From: Mesorhizobium sp. YC-39
GTDB lineage: Bacteria; Pseudomonadota; Alphaproteobacteria; Rhizobiales; Rhizobiaceae
DNA length: 64,000 nt
Direction of reading: 5' to 3'
NCBI RefSeq assembly: GCF_025753795.1
Contig: NZ_JAOWPS010000001.1
Span: forward strand, 496,001-560,000
The notes below the pieces were generated by a model. That model worked only from the letters and a program-made list of their open reading frames with translations. It had not been told where the DNA came from and made no database searches. Numbering within the stretch: the stretch's first letter is position 1; the number at the start of each line of letters is the position of its first letter. Shown here one piece after another: positions 52,916-61,077 of this stretch. A program made the translations under genes and the position numbers.

Positions 52916-54025
52916 ATGGTCGGAGTGGGCCTCATCGGCACGGGTTTCATGGGCAAGTGCCATGCCATCGCCTGGAACGCGGTAGGCACCGTCTTTCCCG
53001 ATGTGGCCAAGCCGAGGCTGGTCCATCTCGGCGAGATCAATGACGAGCTTGCCAAACGCAAGGCGGCCGAATTCGGCTTCGCCAAGGGCTCAGGCGACTG
53101 GCGCGCCGTCGTCAACGACCCTGAGGTCGAAATCGTTTCGCTGACGACGCCGAACCAGTTCCATCCGGAAATGGCCATCGCCATCCTCGAAGCCGGCAAG
53201 CATCTGTGGTGCGAAAAGCCGATGGCGCCTAGCTTCGCTGAAGCGCAAGCCATGGCGGCAGCGGCGAAAAAGTCCGGCAAGGTGGCAGCGCTCGGCTACA
53301 ACTACATCCAGAACCCCGCCATCCGCCACATCGGCGCGCTGCTCGACGAGAAGATCATCGGCGAGGTCAACCTTCTGCGCATCGAGATGGACGAGGATTT
53401 CATGGCCGATCCGGAGGCGCTGTTCTTCTGGAAGCATGAGGCAGCGTCCGGCTACGGCGCGCTCGACGATTTCGCCGTGCATCCGCTGTCGCTGGTTTCG
53501 GTGCTGTTCGGCCGCGTCGCCCGCGTCATGTGCGACATGACCAAGCCCTATGCCGACCGCAAATTGGCCTCGGGGGGACGCCGAGCGGTCGAGACCTACG
53601 ACATCGCCAGCGTGCTCATGCATCTCGAAAACGGCGTCGCCGGCACGCTTTTGGTCAACCGTTCAGCCTGGGGCCGCAAGGGCCGCATCGCCATCCAGAT
53701 CTTCGGCTCGAAGGGCTCGATCCTCTACGATCAGGAGCGCATGAACGAATTCCAGCTCTATCTGACAGCCGACCGCCCCACCGAGCAAGGCTACCGCACC
53801 ATCCTGGTGGCGCCGCACCACAGACCTTACGACGCCTTCCTGCCGGCGCCCGGCCACGGCCTTGGCTTCAACGACCTCAAGATAATCGAGTGCCGGGAGC
53901 TGCTGACCAAGCTGGCCGGCAAGCCGGCGCGGATCATCGACTTCGACGCGGGCCTGGAGATCGAGCGCACCGTGCATGCGATGGCGCGCTCGTTCGAGGA
54001 AAAGCGCTGGATCGAGGTGCGATAA
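52916..54025 (+). CDS. Gfo/Idh/MocA-family oxidoreductase
   Basis: A 369-aa NAD(P)-dependent dehydrogenase: Rossmann start VGVGLIGTGFMGKCHAIAWN, WCEKPMAPSFAEAQAMAAAA with the conserved EKP Lys, LGYNYIQNPAIRHIGALLDE, and ALDDFAVHPLSLVSVLFG with the catalytic Asp/His pair region. Members oxidise inositols, rhizopine (MocA) or sugars. Divergent from the probable iolR and preceded by IolR-like palindromes, so a role on an inositol isomer or derivative is likely. It is distinct from idhA at 56529-57530. Confidence 0.88.
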   Translation: MVGVGLIGTGFMGKCHAIAWNAVGTVFPDVAKPRLVHLGEINDELAKRKAAEFGFAKGSGDWRAVVNDPEVEIVSLTTPNQFHPEMAIAILEAGKHLWCEKPMAPSFAEAQAMAAAAKKSGKVAALGYNYIQNPAIRHIGALLDEKIIGEVNLLRIEMDEDFMADPEALFFWKHEAASGYGALDDFAVHPLSLVSVLFGRVARVMCDMTKPYADRKLASGGRRAVETYDIASVLMHLENGVAGTLLVNRSAWGRKGRIAIQIFGSKGSILYDQERMNEFQLYLTADRPTEQGYRTILVAPHHRPYDAFLPAPGHGLGFNDLKIIECRELLTKLAGKPARIIDFDAGLEIERTVHAMARSFEEKRWIEVR

Positions 54026-54035
54026 CTCCTCCGCG

Positions 54036-55127
54036 TTAGGCGGCCCCCGGGCGGCTGACGACCATGGCGCGGCGCGCCGACCGGCGTTGCTCGACGGCGT
54101 CCGCAAGGCCGTGCAGCACCGTCTCGGTGGTCGCCCAGTCGATGCAGCCATCGGTGATGCTCTGGCCGTAGACGAGCGGCTTGCCTGATACAACGTCCTG
54201 GCGGCCAGCGACGAGATTGCTCTCGATCATGACGCCGATGATGCGCTCGTCGCCCGCTGCCACCTGGCCGGCCACGTCGGCGGCCACCTTTGGCTGGTTC
54301 TCCGGCTTCTTGGCGGAGTTGGCGTGGCTGACATCGATCATCAGCCGCGGCGCGATGGCGATCCGCCCGAGCTCCGAACTGGCCGCCGCGACACTCGCCG
54401 CATCGTAGTTGGGCTGAATCCCGCCACGCAGGATGACGTGGCAGTCCTCATTGCCGGTGGTCGTCGCGATGGCGCTGCGCCCGCCCTTGGTCACCGCCAT
54501 GAAATGATGCGGCTGGGCGGCGGATTTCACCGCCTCGGCGGCGATGCGCAAATTGCCGTCGGTGCCGTTCTTGAAGCCGACCGGGCAGGACAGGCCCGAT
54601 GCCAGCTCGCGATGGATCTGGCTCTCGGTCGTGCGCGCGCCGATCGCGCCCCAGGCGACGAGATCGGCAATGTATTGCGGAGTGGCCATGTCGAGGAACT
54701 CGGTCGCCGCCGGCAGGCCGAGATTGTTGACGGCGGAGAGCACGTTGCGCGCCATCCTCAACCCCTTGTCGATGTTGAAGCTGCCGTCGAGATCGGGATC
54801 GTTGATCAGCCCCTTCCAGCCGACCGTGGTGCGCGGCTTCTCGAAATAGACGCGCATGACGATCTCGAGCCGGTCGGCCAGGGCCTCGCGCAGCGCCGCC
54901 AGACGGCTGGCGTAGTCCACGGCGGCGACCGGATCGTGAATGGAACAAGGGCCGACGATGACAACAAGTCGATCGTCGGCCCCCGTCAGGATGGAATGGA
55001 TGGTGTTGCGCGACGTGGCAACGGTGCGCGTCGCCGTCAGCGTGCGCGGTATCTCGCGCATCACCTCTTCCGGCGTGCTCAATTCCCTTAGTTCGGTGAC
55101 CCGAAGATCGTCTGTGGTGGTCAACAC
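54036..55127 (-). CDS. aroG: 3-deoxy-7-phosphoheptulonate (DAHP) synthase, class I alpha
   Basis: Joins PEP and erythrose-4-phosphate to start the shikimate pathway. A 363-aa AroFGH-type enzyme: VVIVGPCSIHDPVAAVDYAS, MRVYFEKPRTTVGWKGLIND PDLDGSFNIDKGL, VGFKNGTDGN, RLMIDVSHANSAKKPENQ. The start is a GTG at 55127 with AGGAG 9 nt upstream; the longer frame to 55169 crosses the attenuator terminator. Expression is probably set by the upstream leader peptide with Tyr-Trp-Tyr-Phe codons. Whether the enzyme is itself feedback-inhibited cannot be read here. Confidence 0.95.
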   Translation of the reverse strand: MLTTTDDLRVTELRELSTPEEVMREIPRTLTATRTVATSRNTIHSILTGADDRLVVIVGPCSIHDPVAAVDYASRLAALREALADRLEIVMRVYFEKPRTTVGWKGLINDPDLDGSFNIDKGLRMARNVLSAVNNLGLPAATEFLDMATPQYIADLVAWGAIGARTTESQIHRELASGLSCPVGFKNGTDGNLRIAAEAVKSAAQPHHFMAVTKGGRSAIATTTGNEDCHVILRGGIQPNYDAASVAAASSELGRIAIAPRLMIDVSHANSAKKPENQPKVAADVAGQVAAGDERIIGVMIESNLVAGRQDVVSGKPLVYGQSITDGCIDWATTETVLHGLADAVEQRRSARRAMVVSRPGAA

Positions 55128-55167
55128 GGCTTTCTGCTCCTGGTTTAGGAGACCTGCCGGCTGAAAC

Positions 55168-55193
55168 AAAAAAGCCGCCAGGTCTGGCGGCTG
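55168..55193 (-). terminator. attenuator terminator in the aroG leader
   Basis: On the minus strand AGCCGCCAG and CTGGCGGCT form a 9-bp stem followed by TTTTTT. It ends 41 nt upstream of the aroG start. The 5' arm can instead pair with CTGGCGGC at 55239-55246 in the leader ORF, giving an antiterminator. Confidence 0.8.
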
Positions 55194-55216
55194 TTCGGAT
55201 TTTGATGCTGCAATCT

Positions 55217-55288
55217 TCAGATCGAGCGCAATCCTCCCGCCGCCAGCGAGCTCCTAAAGTACCAATACGTGGCGGTCAGGTTGATCAT
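55217..55288 (-). CDS. leader peptide with Tyr-Trp-Tyr-Phe, probably leaderless
   Basis: A 23-codon ORF (MINLTATYWYFRSSLAAGGL, then RSI) ending at 55217. The run Tyr-Trp-Tyr-Phe (codons 8-11) contains all three aromatic amino acids made by the downstream pathway. The ATG at 55288 coincides with the transcription start predicted from the promoter at 55295-55323, so the mRNA may have no 5' UTR, as known for trpL of Sinorhizobium meliloti. An in-frame ATG at 55297 lies within the -10 and would not be transcribed. Confidence 0.75.
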   Translation of the reverse strand: MINLTATYWYFRSSLAAGGLRSI

Positions 55289-55294
55289 GAGGCT

Positions 55295-55323
55295 CATATA
55301 GTCGAAGCCGAAGCGCTTGTCAC
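55295..55323 (-). promoter_or_regulatory. promoter of the aroG leader
   Basis: GTGACA (-35, 55318-55323), a 17-bp spacer and TATATG (-10, 55295-55300) on the minus strand. Counting 7 nt from the -10 end places +1 at 55288, the A of the leader ATG. Confidence 0.7.
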
Positions 55324-55367
55324 GTCTCTGATGGACAGAAGATTTCTCATCACACGCGACCGTTCCG

Positions 55368-55601
55368 CTAGCGCTCAAGGTTGATATCGGAGCCGCGCAG
55401 CGGCGACTCCAACAGGAATTCCGCAAGCGTACCCTTTCGCGTGGTCTTTCGAAGCCATTCTTCGGCCGACAGGACTATCACGCTTGGCTTGCCGTTTCTG
55501 ATGATCGTCTGCGGGGCATACTGAGCCCGCTCGACAATCTCGGCGAACTGAGCTTTTGCCCCTGCAACAGTCCAACAGTTATCTTTGGGCGCAGACATCA
55601 T
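55368..55601 (-). CDS. Phd/YefM-type antitoxin, no adjacent toxin
   Basis: A 77-aa protein (VAGAKAQFAEIVERAQYAPQ, TIIRNGKPSVIVLSAEEW, then LRKTTRKGTLAEFLLESPLR) matching the Phd/YefM antitoxin fold with a toxin-binding tail. The DNA after its stop is the aroG promoter and leader, with no PIN or Doc toxin frame. Start at 55601 or 55598. It is an orphan or has become a stand-alone regulator. Confidence 0.8.
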   Translation of the reverse strand: MMSAPKDNCWTVAGAKAQFAEIVERAQYAPQTIIRNGKPSVIVLSAEEWLRKTTRKGTLAEFLLESPLRGSDINLER

Positions 55602-55708
55602 CCCACCCCAATGTTTGTTTTGACAACATGACTATGAGGAAACGGCAACGCTGCGGCAACAGGCAGGCGTGCGAACTTTAGAGTCCTCACGTCGGGCAGC
55701 CGCTGCTG

Positions 55709-56503
55709 CTACTCGCCAATCACGCCGGCTATGTTCTGGTCGTAGTCGACCAGCGACCCGGTCATGACGCCGGACTGCGGGCTGACCATATAGCTGATCA
55801 GCCGAGCAAGCTGGTCCGGCTTCACCAGCTGGCCCATCGGCTGCGCGGCCTCGGCCTTTTCCAGCCAGTCATCCGGCGCATCGTGCCATTTCTTCTGCAC
55901 GATCGCCTCGCCCTCGGTGTCCATCCAACCCGGCAGCACGGCGTTGCAGCGGATGCGATTGCCGCGATAGGCATTGGCGACATTCTTGGTCAGCGTCATC
56001 AGCGCGCCCTTGCTGGTCGAATAGGGCGTCAGGAACGACTGGCCGCAATGCGCCGACATCGACAGCACATTGACGATCGAGCCCGGCGCTTTTTTCTCTA
56101 GCAGATGCGCCACCAGGCCTTGCATCAGGAAGAAGGGGCCGCGCACATTGGTCGCGAAGATCGTGTCGAAAAGCTCCTCGCTCGTCTCGACCAGTGACCC
56201 GCGTGCCGACGTGGCGGCGGCATTGACCAGCGCATTGACTGTGCCGAAATGACCGACCGCCGTTTCGGCGGCGCGCTTGCAGTCGGCCACTTTGGCAACA
56301 TCGGCGCTGATGAAGATGGCGTCGACGCCTGACTTCTTGAGGGTGGCGACCGCCTTGTCGCCCTTCTCCTGCGAGCGGCCGATCAGCGCCAATGCGCGGC
56401 AGCCCTCGTCTGCCAATGCTGCGGCGACGGCAAAGCCGATGCCTTGCGCGCCGCCGGTGACTATGGCGCGTGTCTCACGATTGCGACCAGATGAATCGCT
56501 CAT
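55709..56503 (-). CDS. short-chain dehydrogenase/reductase of the inositol transporter operon
   Basis: A 264-aa SDR: TGGAQGIGFAVAAALADEGC, NAAATSARGSLVETSEELFD, SMSAHCGQSFLTPYSTSKGA (catalytic Ser, Tyr, Lys) and LPGWMDTEGEAIVQKKWHDA. The last gene of the operon running from the binding protein at 60610 through idhA. Probably oxidises a second inositol isomer or a related polyol; that is context-based inference. Confidence 0.9.
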   Translation of the reverse strand: MSDSSGRNRETRAIVTGGAQGIGFAVAAALADEGCRALALIGRSQEKGDKAVATLKKSGVDAIFISADVAKVADCKRAAETAVGHFGTVNALVNAAATSARGSLVETSEELFDTIFATNVRGPFFLMQGLVAHLLEKKAPGSIVNVLSMSAHCGQSFLTPYSTSKGALMTLTKNVANAYRGNRIRCNAVLPGWMDTEGEAIVQKKWHDAPDDWLEKAEAAQPMGQLVKPDQLARLISYMVSPQSGVMTGSLVDYDQNIAGVIGE

Positions 56504-56528
56504 GGCTATGCTCCTTGTCCGATCTGTT

Positions 56529-57530
56529 TCAGCCGGCCCTGTCGAGGCGCACGGTCTTGCCTGAGGTGGCAGACTTCAGCGCCGCATCGGCCAGCTCCAG
56601 GGCAACAAGCCCATCCTTGCCGCTCGGCGCCGCCTTCTTGCCCGATGTCACGGCCGCGATGAAGGCGGCGATTTCATTGGCATAGGCGTCGATGTAGCGG
56701 GTCATGAAGAAGTCGTGCAGCGGCGGGCGCGTATAGCCCTTGTCATTGGCCAGTTCGATCGACACCGCCCGCTGGTTCTCGGCCGCAACCATGCCCTTCG
56801 AGCCATGCACCTCGATGCGCTGATCATAGCCATAGGTGGCGCGGCGCGAATTGGAGATGATGCACTGCTTGCCGGAAGCGGTTTCGAGGATGACGCTGAC
56901 ACTGTCGAAATCGCCGGCCTCGCCAATCTTCTTGTCGACCAGCACCGAGGCATGCGCGCTGACCGCCACCGGCTCCTCGCCGAGCAGGAAGCGCGCCATG
57001 TCGAAGTCATGGATGGTCATGTCGCGGAAGATGCCGCCCGAGCGGCTGATATAGTCGAGCGGCGGCGGGCCGGGATCGCGCGAGGTGATGGTCACCATCT
57101 CGACCGTGCCGATGGCGCCGTCGTCGATCGCCTTGCGCACGGCGGCGAAATGCGGGTCGAAGCGGCGGTTGAATCCGACCATCAAGGTGGCCTTGGCCTT
57201 GTCGACCACGGCCAGGCATTTTTCCACGCGCTTCACGTCCAGATGGATCGGCTTTTCGCAGAAGATCGCCTTGCCTGCTTTGGCGAAACGCTCGATCAAA
57301 TCGGCATGGGTGTCGGTCGGCGTGCAGATGACGACCGCGTCGATATCTCCGGCCTTTTCGATGGCCTCGATGCTGCGCACTTCGGCGCCATAGGCAGATG
57401 CCAGGTCGATGGCAGCCTTCTCGAAGGCGTCCGCCACCGCGACCAGTTTGGCCTGCGGATTGGAGCCGACGGCACGGGCGTGGACCTTGCCGATACGGCC
57501 GGCGCCGAGAAGAGCGAAACGGATAGTCAT
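56529..57530 (-). CDS. idhA: myo-inositol 2-dehydrogenase
   Basis: Oxidises myo-inositol to scyllo-inosose with NAD+, the first step before IolE. A 333-aa Gfo/Idh protein: FALLGAGRIGKVHARAVGSN, IFCEKPIHLDVKRVEKCLAV, VGFNRRFDPHFAAVRKAIDD and RSGGIFRDMTIHDFDMARFL carrying the catalytic Asp and His. The signature EKPIHLD...GFNRRFD is typical of rhizobial IdhA. Downstream of the ABC ATPase by 81 bp, upstream of the SDR. Confidence 0.93.
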   Translation of the reverse strand: MTIRFALLGAGRIGKVHARAVGSNPQAKLVAVADAFEKAAIDLASAYGAEVRSIEAIEKAGDIDAVVICTPTDTHADLIERFAKAGKAIFCEKPIHLDVKRVEKCLAVVDKAKATLMVGFNRRFDPHFAAVRKAIDDGAIGTVEMVTITSRDPGPPPLDYISRSGGIFRDMTIHDFDMARFLLGEEPVAVSAHASVLVDKKIGEAGDFDSVSVILETASGKQCIISNSRRATYGYDQRIEVHGSKGMVAAENQRAVSIELANDKGYTRPPLHDFFMTRYIDAYANEIAAFIAAVTSGKKAAPSGKDGLVALELADAALKSATSGKTVRLDRAG

Positions 57531-57611
57531 CTGGAATTCCCTTTAAGAGTGCTTTGAGAGCCCGCGCCGTCGGGCAGAAAGGCGCGGGTGGTGTTTAACG
57601 AACAGACGGCG

Positions 57612-58379
57612 CTAGGCCGCAAGCGCCGCCTCCCCGGTCTTGGAGCCGGTGATGTAGGCAACGATGTCGTTTCCGTCGGTGTCCTGCTTGCGCAGATTGG
57701 CGACGATGCGGCCGCGCCTGAAGACGACGATGCGGTCGACCAGGTCGAACACCTGGCGCATATTGTGGCTGATCAGGATCAGCGGTTCGCCATTCTCCTT
57801 CAGCGTGCGGATGATGTTTTCGACCTGCATCGTCTCCTGCACACCAAGTGCCGCCGTTGGCTCGTCCATGATGATCAGCTTGGAGGCAAAGGTAGCGGTC
57901 CTGGCGATTGCCACGCACTGGCGCTGGCCGCCCGACATGTGGCGGATGGTGTTGTTGAGGTTGGGAATCTTGACGGCGGTGCGGACCAGCGCCGCCTCGG
58001 TCGCCTTGCGCATATATTTGCGGTCCAGGATGGAGAACGGTCCGAGATTGAACAGCACCTTTTCGCGGCCAAGGAAGAGGTTCGATGGCACGTCGAGGTC
58101 GTCGGCGAGCGCAAGGTTCTGGAACACCGTTTCGATGCCGGCCTCACGCGCCTCGATCGGCCCGGCGAAGTTCACTTCCTTGCCGTCGAACCAGACCTTG
58201 CCGTCGGTGCGCTGTTCGACGCCGGTGATCTGGCGCACGAACGTCGATTTGCCGGCGCCATTGTCGCCCATGATGGCGACATGCTCGCCCTTGCGAAGCT
58301 CGAAATTCGCGCCTTCCAGCGCGTGCACGCCGCCATAGTGCTTGGTCAGGTTTTCGGTCTTCAGAACAATGTCCGACAT
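57612..58379 (-). CDS. inositol-type ABC transporter ATP-binding protein (single NBD)
   Basis: A 255-aa single-domain ATPase: Walker A GDNGAGKST, signature HMSGGQRQCVAIARTATF, Walker B LIIMDEPTAALG, LILISHNMRQVFDLVDRI. Unlike the double-NBD sugar ATPase at 38263, it has one domain, like IatA/FrcA. AGGAG lies 8 nt upstream of the ATG at 58379. It follows the permease by 2 bp. Confidence 0.93.
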   Translation of the reverse strand: MSDIVLKTENLTKHYGGVHALEGANFELRKGEHVAIMGDNGAGKSTFVRQITGVEQRTDGKVWFDGKEVNFAGPIEAREAGIETVFQNLALADDLDVPSNLFLGREKVLFNLGPFSILDRKYMRKATEAALVRTAVKIPNLNNTIRHMSGGQRQCVAIARTATFASKLIIMDEPTAALGVQETMQVENIIRTLKENGEPLILISHNMRQVFDLVDRIVVFRRGRIVANLRKQDTDGNDIVAYITGSKTGEAALAA

Positions 58380-58381
58380 GG

Positions 58382-59458
58382 TCAAGCTCCTATCGCTCGC
58401 CGGCGTTGACGCCATTGATCGAGAACGACTGCACCGACGATGATCACGCCCTTGACCATCTCCTGATAGTAGGCGTCGAGGCGCAGGAAGGTGAAACCGG
58501 AGATGATGACGCCAAAGATCAGCGAGCCGATCACCGTGCCGATGATCGAGCCGCGGCCGCCAGACAGCGAGACGCCGCCGATGACCGCCATGGCTATGGC
58601 ATCGAGTTCGTACATCACGCCCATGCCGGCCTGGGCGGTGAGGTTCTTGGAGCACAGCACCACGGCGGCGAGCGAGGCGAGGATGCCGGCGATGGCGTAG
58701 ACGAGGATCTTGTGATTCTTGACGTTGATGCCGGACATACGCGCGGCGTCCTCATTGGAGCCGATGGCGTAACAGTGCTTGCCGTACTTGGTGTAGCTCA
58801 GGATCAGCTGGAACAATATCGCCAGCGAGATGAAGATGATGACCGGCATCAGGCCCTTGCCAATTGCCGCGAAACTGTCGGTGGGAAACGAGATCGGCTG
58901 CCCCTTTGACCACCATTTGGCGATACCGCGCGCCGTCACCATCATGCCGAGCGTGGCGATGAAGGGCGGGATGCGCGTATAGGCGATCAACAGGCCGTTG
59001 GTCAGGCCCGCCAACAGGCCGCAGCCGATCGCGACGAGGAGCGGCACGATGACAGGCAGGTCGGTCCAGCCCTGCGCCAGGAACATCGCCTTGGGGTTCG
59101 GGTTGCCGTTGACCGTCGCCACCTGGGCGAAGCTCATGGCGATCATCGCCGTGGCGCCGACGATCGAGCCCGAGGACAGATCGATGCCGCCGGTGATGAT
59201 CACCTGTGTCACGCCGATGGCGATGATGCCGACGATCGACACTTGCAGGATGATGATCTGCAGGCGCGCTTCGTTGAAGATCGCATCGACATTGTCGCGG
59301 GTGTTGAACAGGAAACTGTCGCCAAGAAAGACCCGGCCGATCAGTTCGAAAGCGCCGACGAGGATGATGAGTGCCAGGAAGACGTTGAATTCGGCAGGCC
59401 ATGCGCGCTTCTTCGCATCATAGGTGAGTCCGCCGACGCCATGAGATGTCTGTGCCAA
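58382..59458 (-). CDS. inositol-type ABC transporter permease
   Basis: A 358-aa BPD_transp_2 permease with 8-10 helices (NVFLALIILVGAFELIGRVF, IVGIIAIGVTQVIITGGIDL SSGSIVG, YGKHCYAIGSNEDAARMSGI, AMAVIGGVSLSGGRGSIIGT). The start is a TTG at 59458 (MAQTSHGVGG) because GGAGG lies 8 nt upstream; the longer frame begins in a repeat. Confidence 0.92.
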   Translation of the reverse strand: MAQTSHGVGGLTYDAKKRAWPAEFNVFLALIILVGAFELIGRVFLGDSFLFNTRDNVDAIFNEARLQIIILQVSIVGIIAIGVTQVIITGGIDLSSGSIVGATAMIAMSFAQVATVNGNPNPKAMFLAQGWTDLPVIVPLLVAIGCGLLAGLTNGLLIAYTRIPPFIATLGMMVTARGIAKWWSKGQPISFPTDSFAAIGKGLMPVIIFISLAILFQLILSYTKYGKHCYAIGSNEDAARMSGINVKNHKILVYAIAGILASLAAVVLCSKNLTAQAGMGVMYELDAIAMAVIGGVSLSGGRGSIIGTVIGSLIFGVIISGFTFLRLDAYYQEMVKGVIIVGAVVLDQWRQRRRAIGA

Positions 59459-59484
59459 GTTCTTTTCCTCCGGCCGCACCGGCC

Positions 59485-59565
59485 CGAAATCGGTTCCGAT
59501 TTTCGGCAAGCACGATGCGTGGTCTCAAGTTCAGAGCCTACCTTTGTGCGTCCAAAGGGACGCAC
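59485..59565 (-). other. hairpins between binding protein and permease
   Basis: An imperfect inverted repeat around 59485-59507 (CGAAATCGG with CCGATTTTCGG) and a perfect 8-bp hairpin GTGCGTCC-AAAG-GGACGCAC at 59546-59565. They lie in the 210-bp gap after the binding-protein gene, where stabilising or attenuating hairpins are common. Confidence 0.5.
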
Positions 59566-59668
59566 GTCGCTCTAATCGCATTCATCCTCCCGCCCGCCGA
59601 GACGAGAGGAAAATAGGAGCGGCGCTGTTTTCCTGGTTTGATGCGCCGCCCCGTATCGAAGCCTTGCC

Positions 59669-60610
59669 TCAGTTCTTCTTCAGGAACTTGTCGATGTTGG
59701 CAGGCGTGACCAATTGGAACGGGATGTAGACCTTGCGCTCGACCTTCTCGCCCTTGGAAAGCTTCAGCGCGGCATCCAGGGCGCCGGCGCCCTGGCCGGC
59801 CGCATCCTGGAATACGGTCGCGTCGAGGTCGCCGGCCTGCATCGCGGCAAGCGCGTCCTGGGTGGCGTCGACACCGCCGACGATAACCGACTTCATGTCG
59901 ATGTTGGCTGCCTTCATCGCCTGGATGGCGCCGATGGCGCTTTCGTCATTGTTGGCGATCACGCCGTCGAACGGCTTGCCGGTCGACAGCCAGTTGGTCA
60001 TCAGGTTTTGGGCTTCGTCACGGCTCCAGTTCGACGTCTGCTTGTCGATGATCTTGATGAAGCTGCATTCCGGCGTGGCGATCACATCGTCAATATCCTT
60101 GGTGCGCTGCACCGCGGCCTGGTTCGAAAGCTCGCCCATGATCACATAGACGTTGGCTTCCTTCTTGCCGGCTTCCTTGAACAGGCGGCAGACTTCCTGT
60201 GTCTCGAGCGTGCCGGATTCGACCTCGTTCGAGGCGACGAAAGCCTGGGTCTCCGGCAGCGTGTCGACATTGACCGGCTCGCGGTTGACATAGACCAGCG
60301 GAACCTTGGCCGCGGCGGCGGCATCCGACATCGCCTGGGTGGCCGAAGTGTCGACCGGATTGACGATGATCGCGTCGACGCCCGAGGCGACAAAATTCTT
60401 GATCTGGTCGAGCTGCTTGGCGACGTCGTTCTGCGCGTCCTCGACCTGCAATTCCACGCCATCCATGGCCTTGGCCTGCTCAATCATGCCGTTGCGCAGC
60501 ACGGTGAGAAAATTGTCGTCGAACTTGGCCATCGACACGCCGACCTTGGCAGCCAAGGCGGACGAACACATCAGCGCCGAGATGGCGACGCTCAAAAGCA
60601 ATTTTTTCAT
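59669..60610 (-). CDS. inositol-type ABC transporter periplasmic binding protein
   Basis: A 313-aa protein: signal peptide (MKKLLLSVAISALMCSSALA) and a type I fold (VGVSMAKFDDNFLTVLRNGM, ASGVDAIIVNPVDTSATQAM, VYVNREPVNVDTLPETQAFV, VIANNDESAIGAIQAMKAAN, VIVGGVDATQDALAAMQAGD). These match IbpA/MocB-type inositol or rhizopine binding proteins. GGAGG precedes the ATG at 60610. First gene of the operon with permease, ATPase, idhA and SDR. Confidence 0.92.
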   Translation of the reverse strand: MKKLLLSVAISALMCSSALAAKVGVSMAKFDDNFLTVLRNGMIEQAKAMDGVELQVEDAQNDVAKQLDQIKNFVASGVDAIIVNPVDTSATQAMSDAAAAAKVPLVYVNREPVNVDTLPETQAFVASNEVESGTLETQEVCRLFKEAGKKEANVYVIMGELSNQAAVQRTKDIDDVIATPECSFIKIIDKQTSNWSRDEAQNLMTNWLSTGKPFDGVIANNDESAIGAIQAMKAANIDMKSVIVGGVDATQDALAAMQAGDLDATVFQDAAGQGAGALDAALKLSKGEKVERKVYIPFQLVTPANIDKFLKKN

Positions 60611-60741
60611 TTTATTTCTCCTCCACAGAATTGGTGTCCGGCTGCACCGATTTACCCGGAATCCCCGCTCTCCCGGGGAATCTCTCCCGCTTGCCTTCTG
60701 CTCCGGATGGCGTTTTTCGTGCTGGCTGGAACGCCAAGCCC

Positions 60742-60807
60742 TCTGTTTGAAACAGATGTTCCGGAACGAAAGAACCAAAATGCCCAGTTAGTGAAATATT
60801 TATTCCA
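60742..60807. promoter_or_regulatory. operator candidates before the inositol ABC operon
   Basis: A perfect 15-bp palindrome TCTGTTTGAAACAGA (60742-60756) and a 16-bp site TGAAATATTTATTCCA (60792-60807). On the minus strand the second reads GGAA-N6-TTTC, one base from the IolR motif. The first may be a site for the upstream LacI regulator. Confidence 0.5.
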
Positions 60808-60973
60808 TTTCGCGTAAGGGCGTCAAGGAGATTCCGAAGTGGGATGCCGGATTTTTCAGAGGGTGGGGCTTTCGGATCGAAAGACCTATGCAAGTTTCCA
60901 TCAGATTGATGGTTCACATCATTGTCGATGTGTCGCGTCGCTTTTCTGAACCCTGATGTTCGGTCTGACCTAA

Positions 60974-61077
60974 TGCATGTCGCGCAAAAGTGCGCAGCGG
61001 TTTTGCGATAACGATATGCATAAGACCAAGAACTTAAAGCGCGTCGCATGAATCCGTTCAAACGCGACGCGCTTTAG
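60974..61077. repeat. mosaic intergenic element (type C), two palindromes
   Basis: TGCATGTCGCGCAAAAGTGC ... GCGATAACGATATGCA, then AAAGCGCGTCGCATG ... CAAACGCGACGCGCTTTA. Two inverted repeats joined by a short spacer, the RIME-like rhizobial pattern. It overlaps the stop codon of the LacI gene. The rest of 60611-61073 holds the operon promoter and no gene. Confidence 0.75.
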
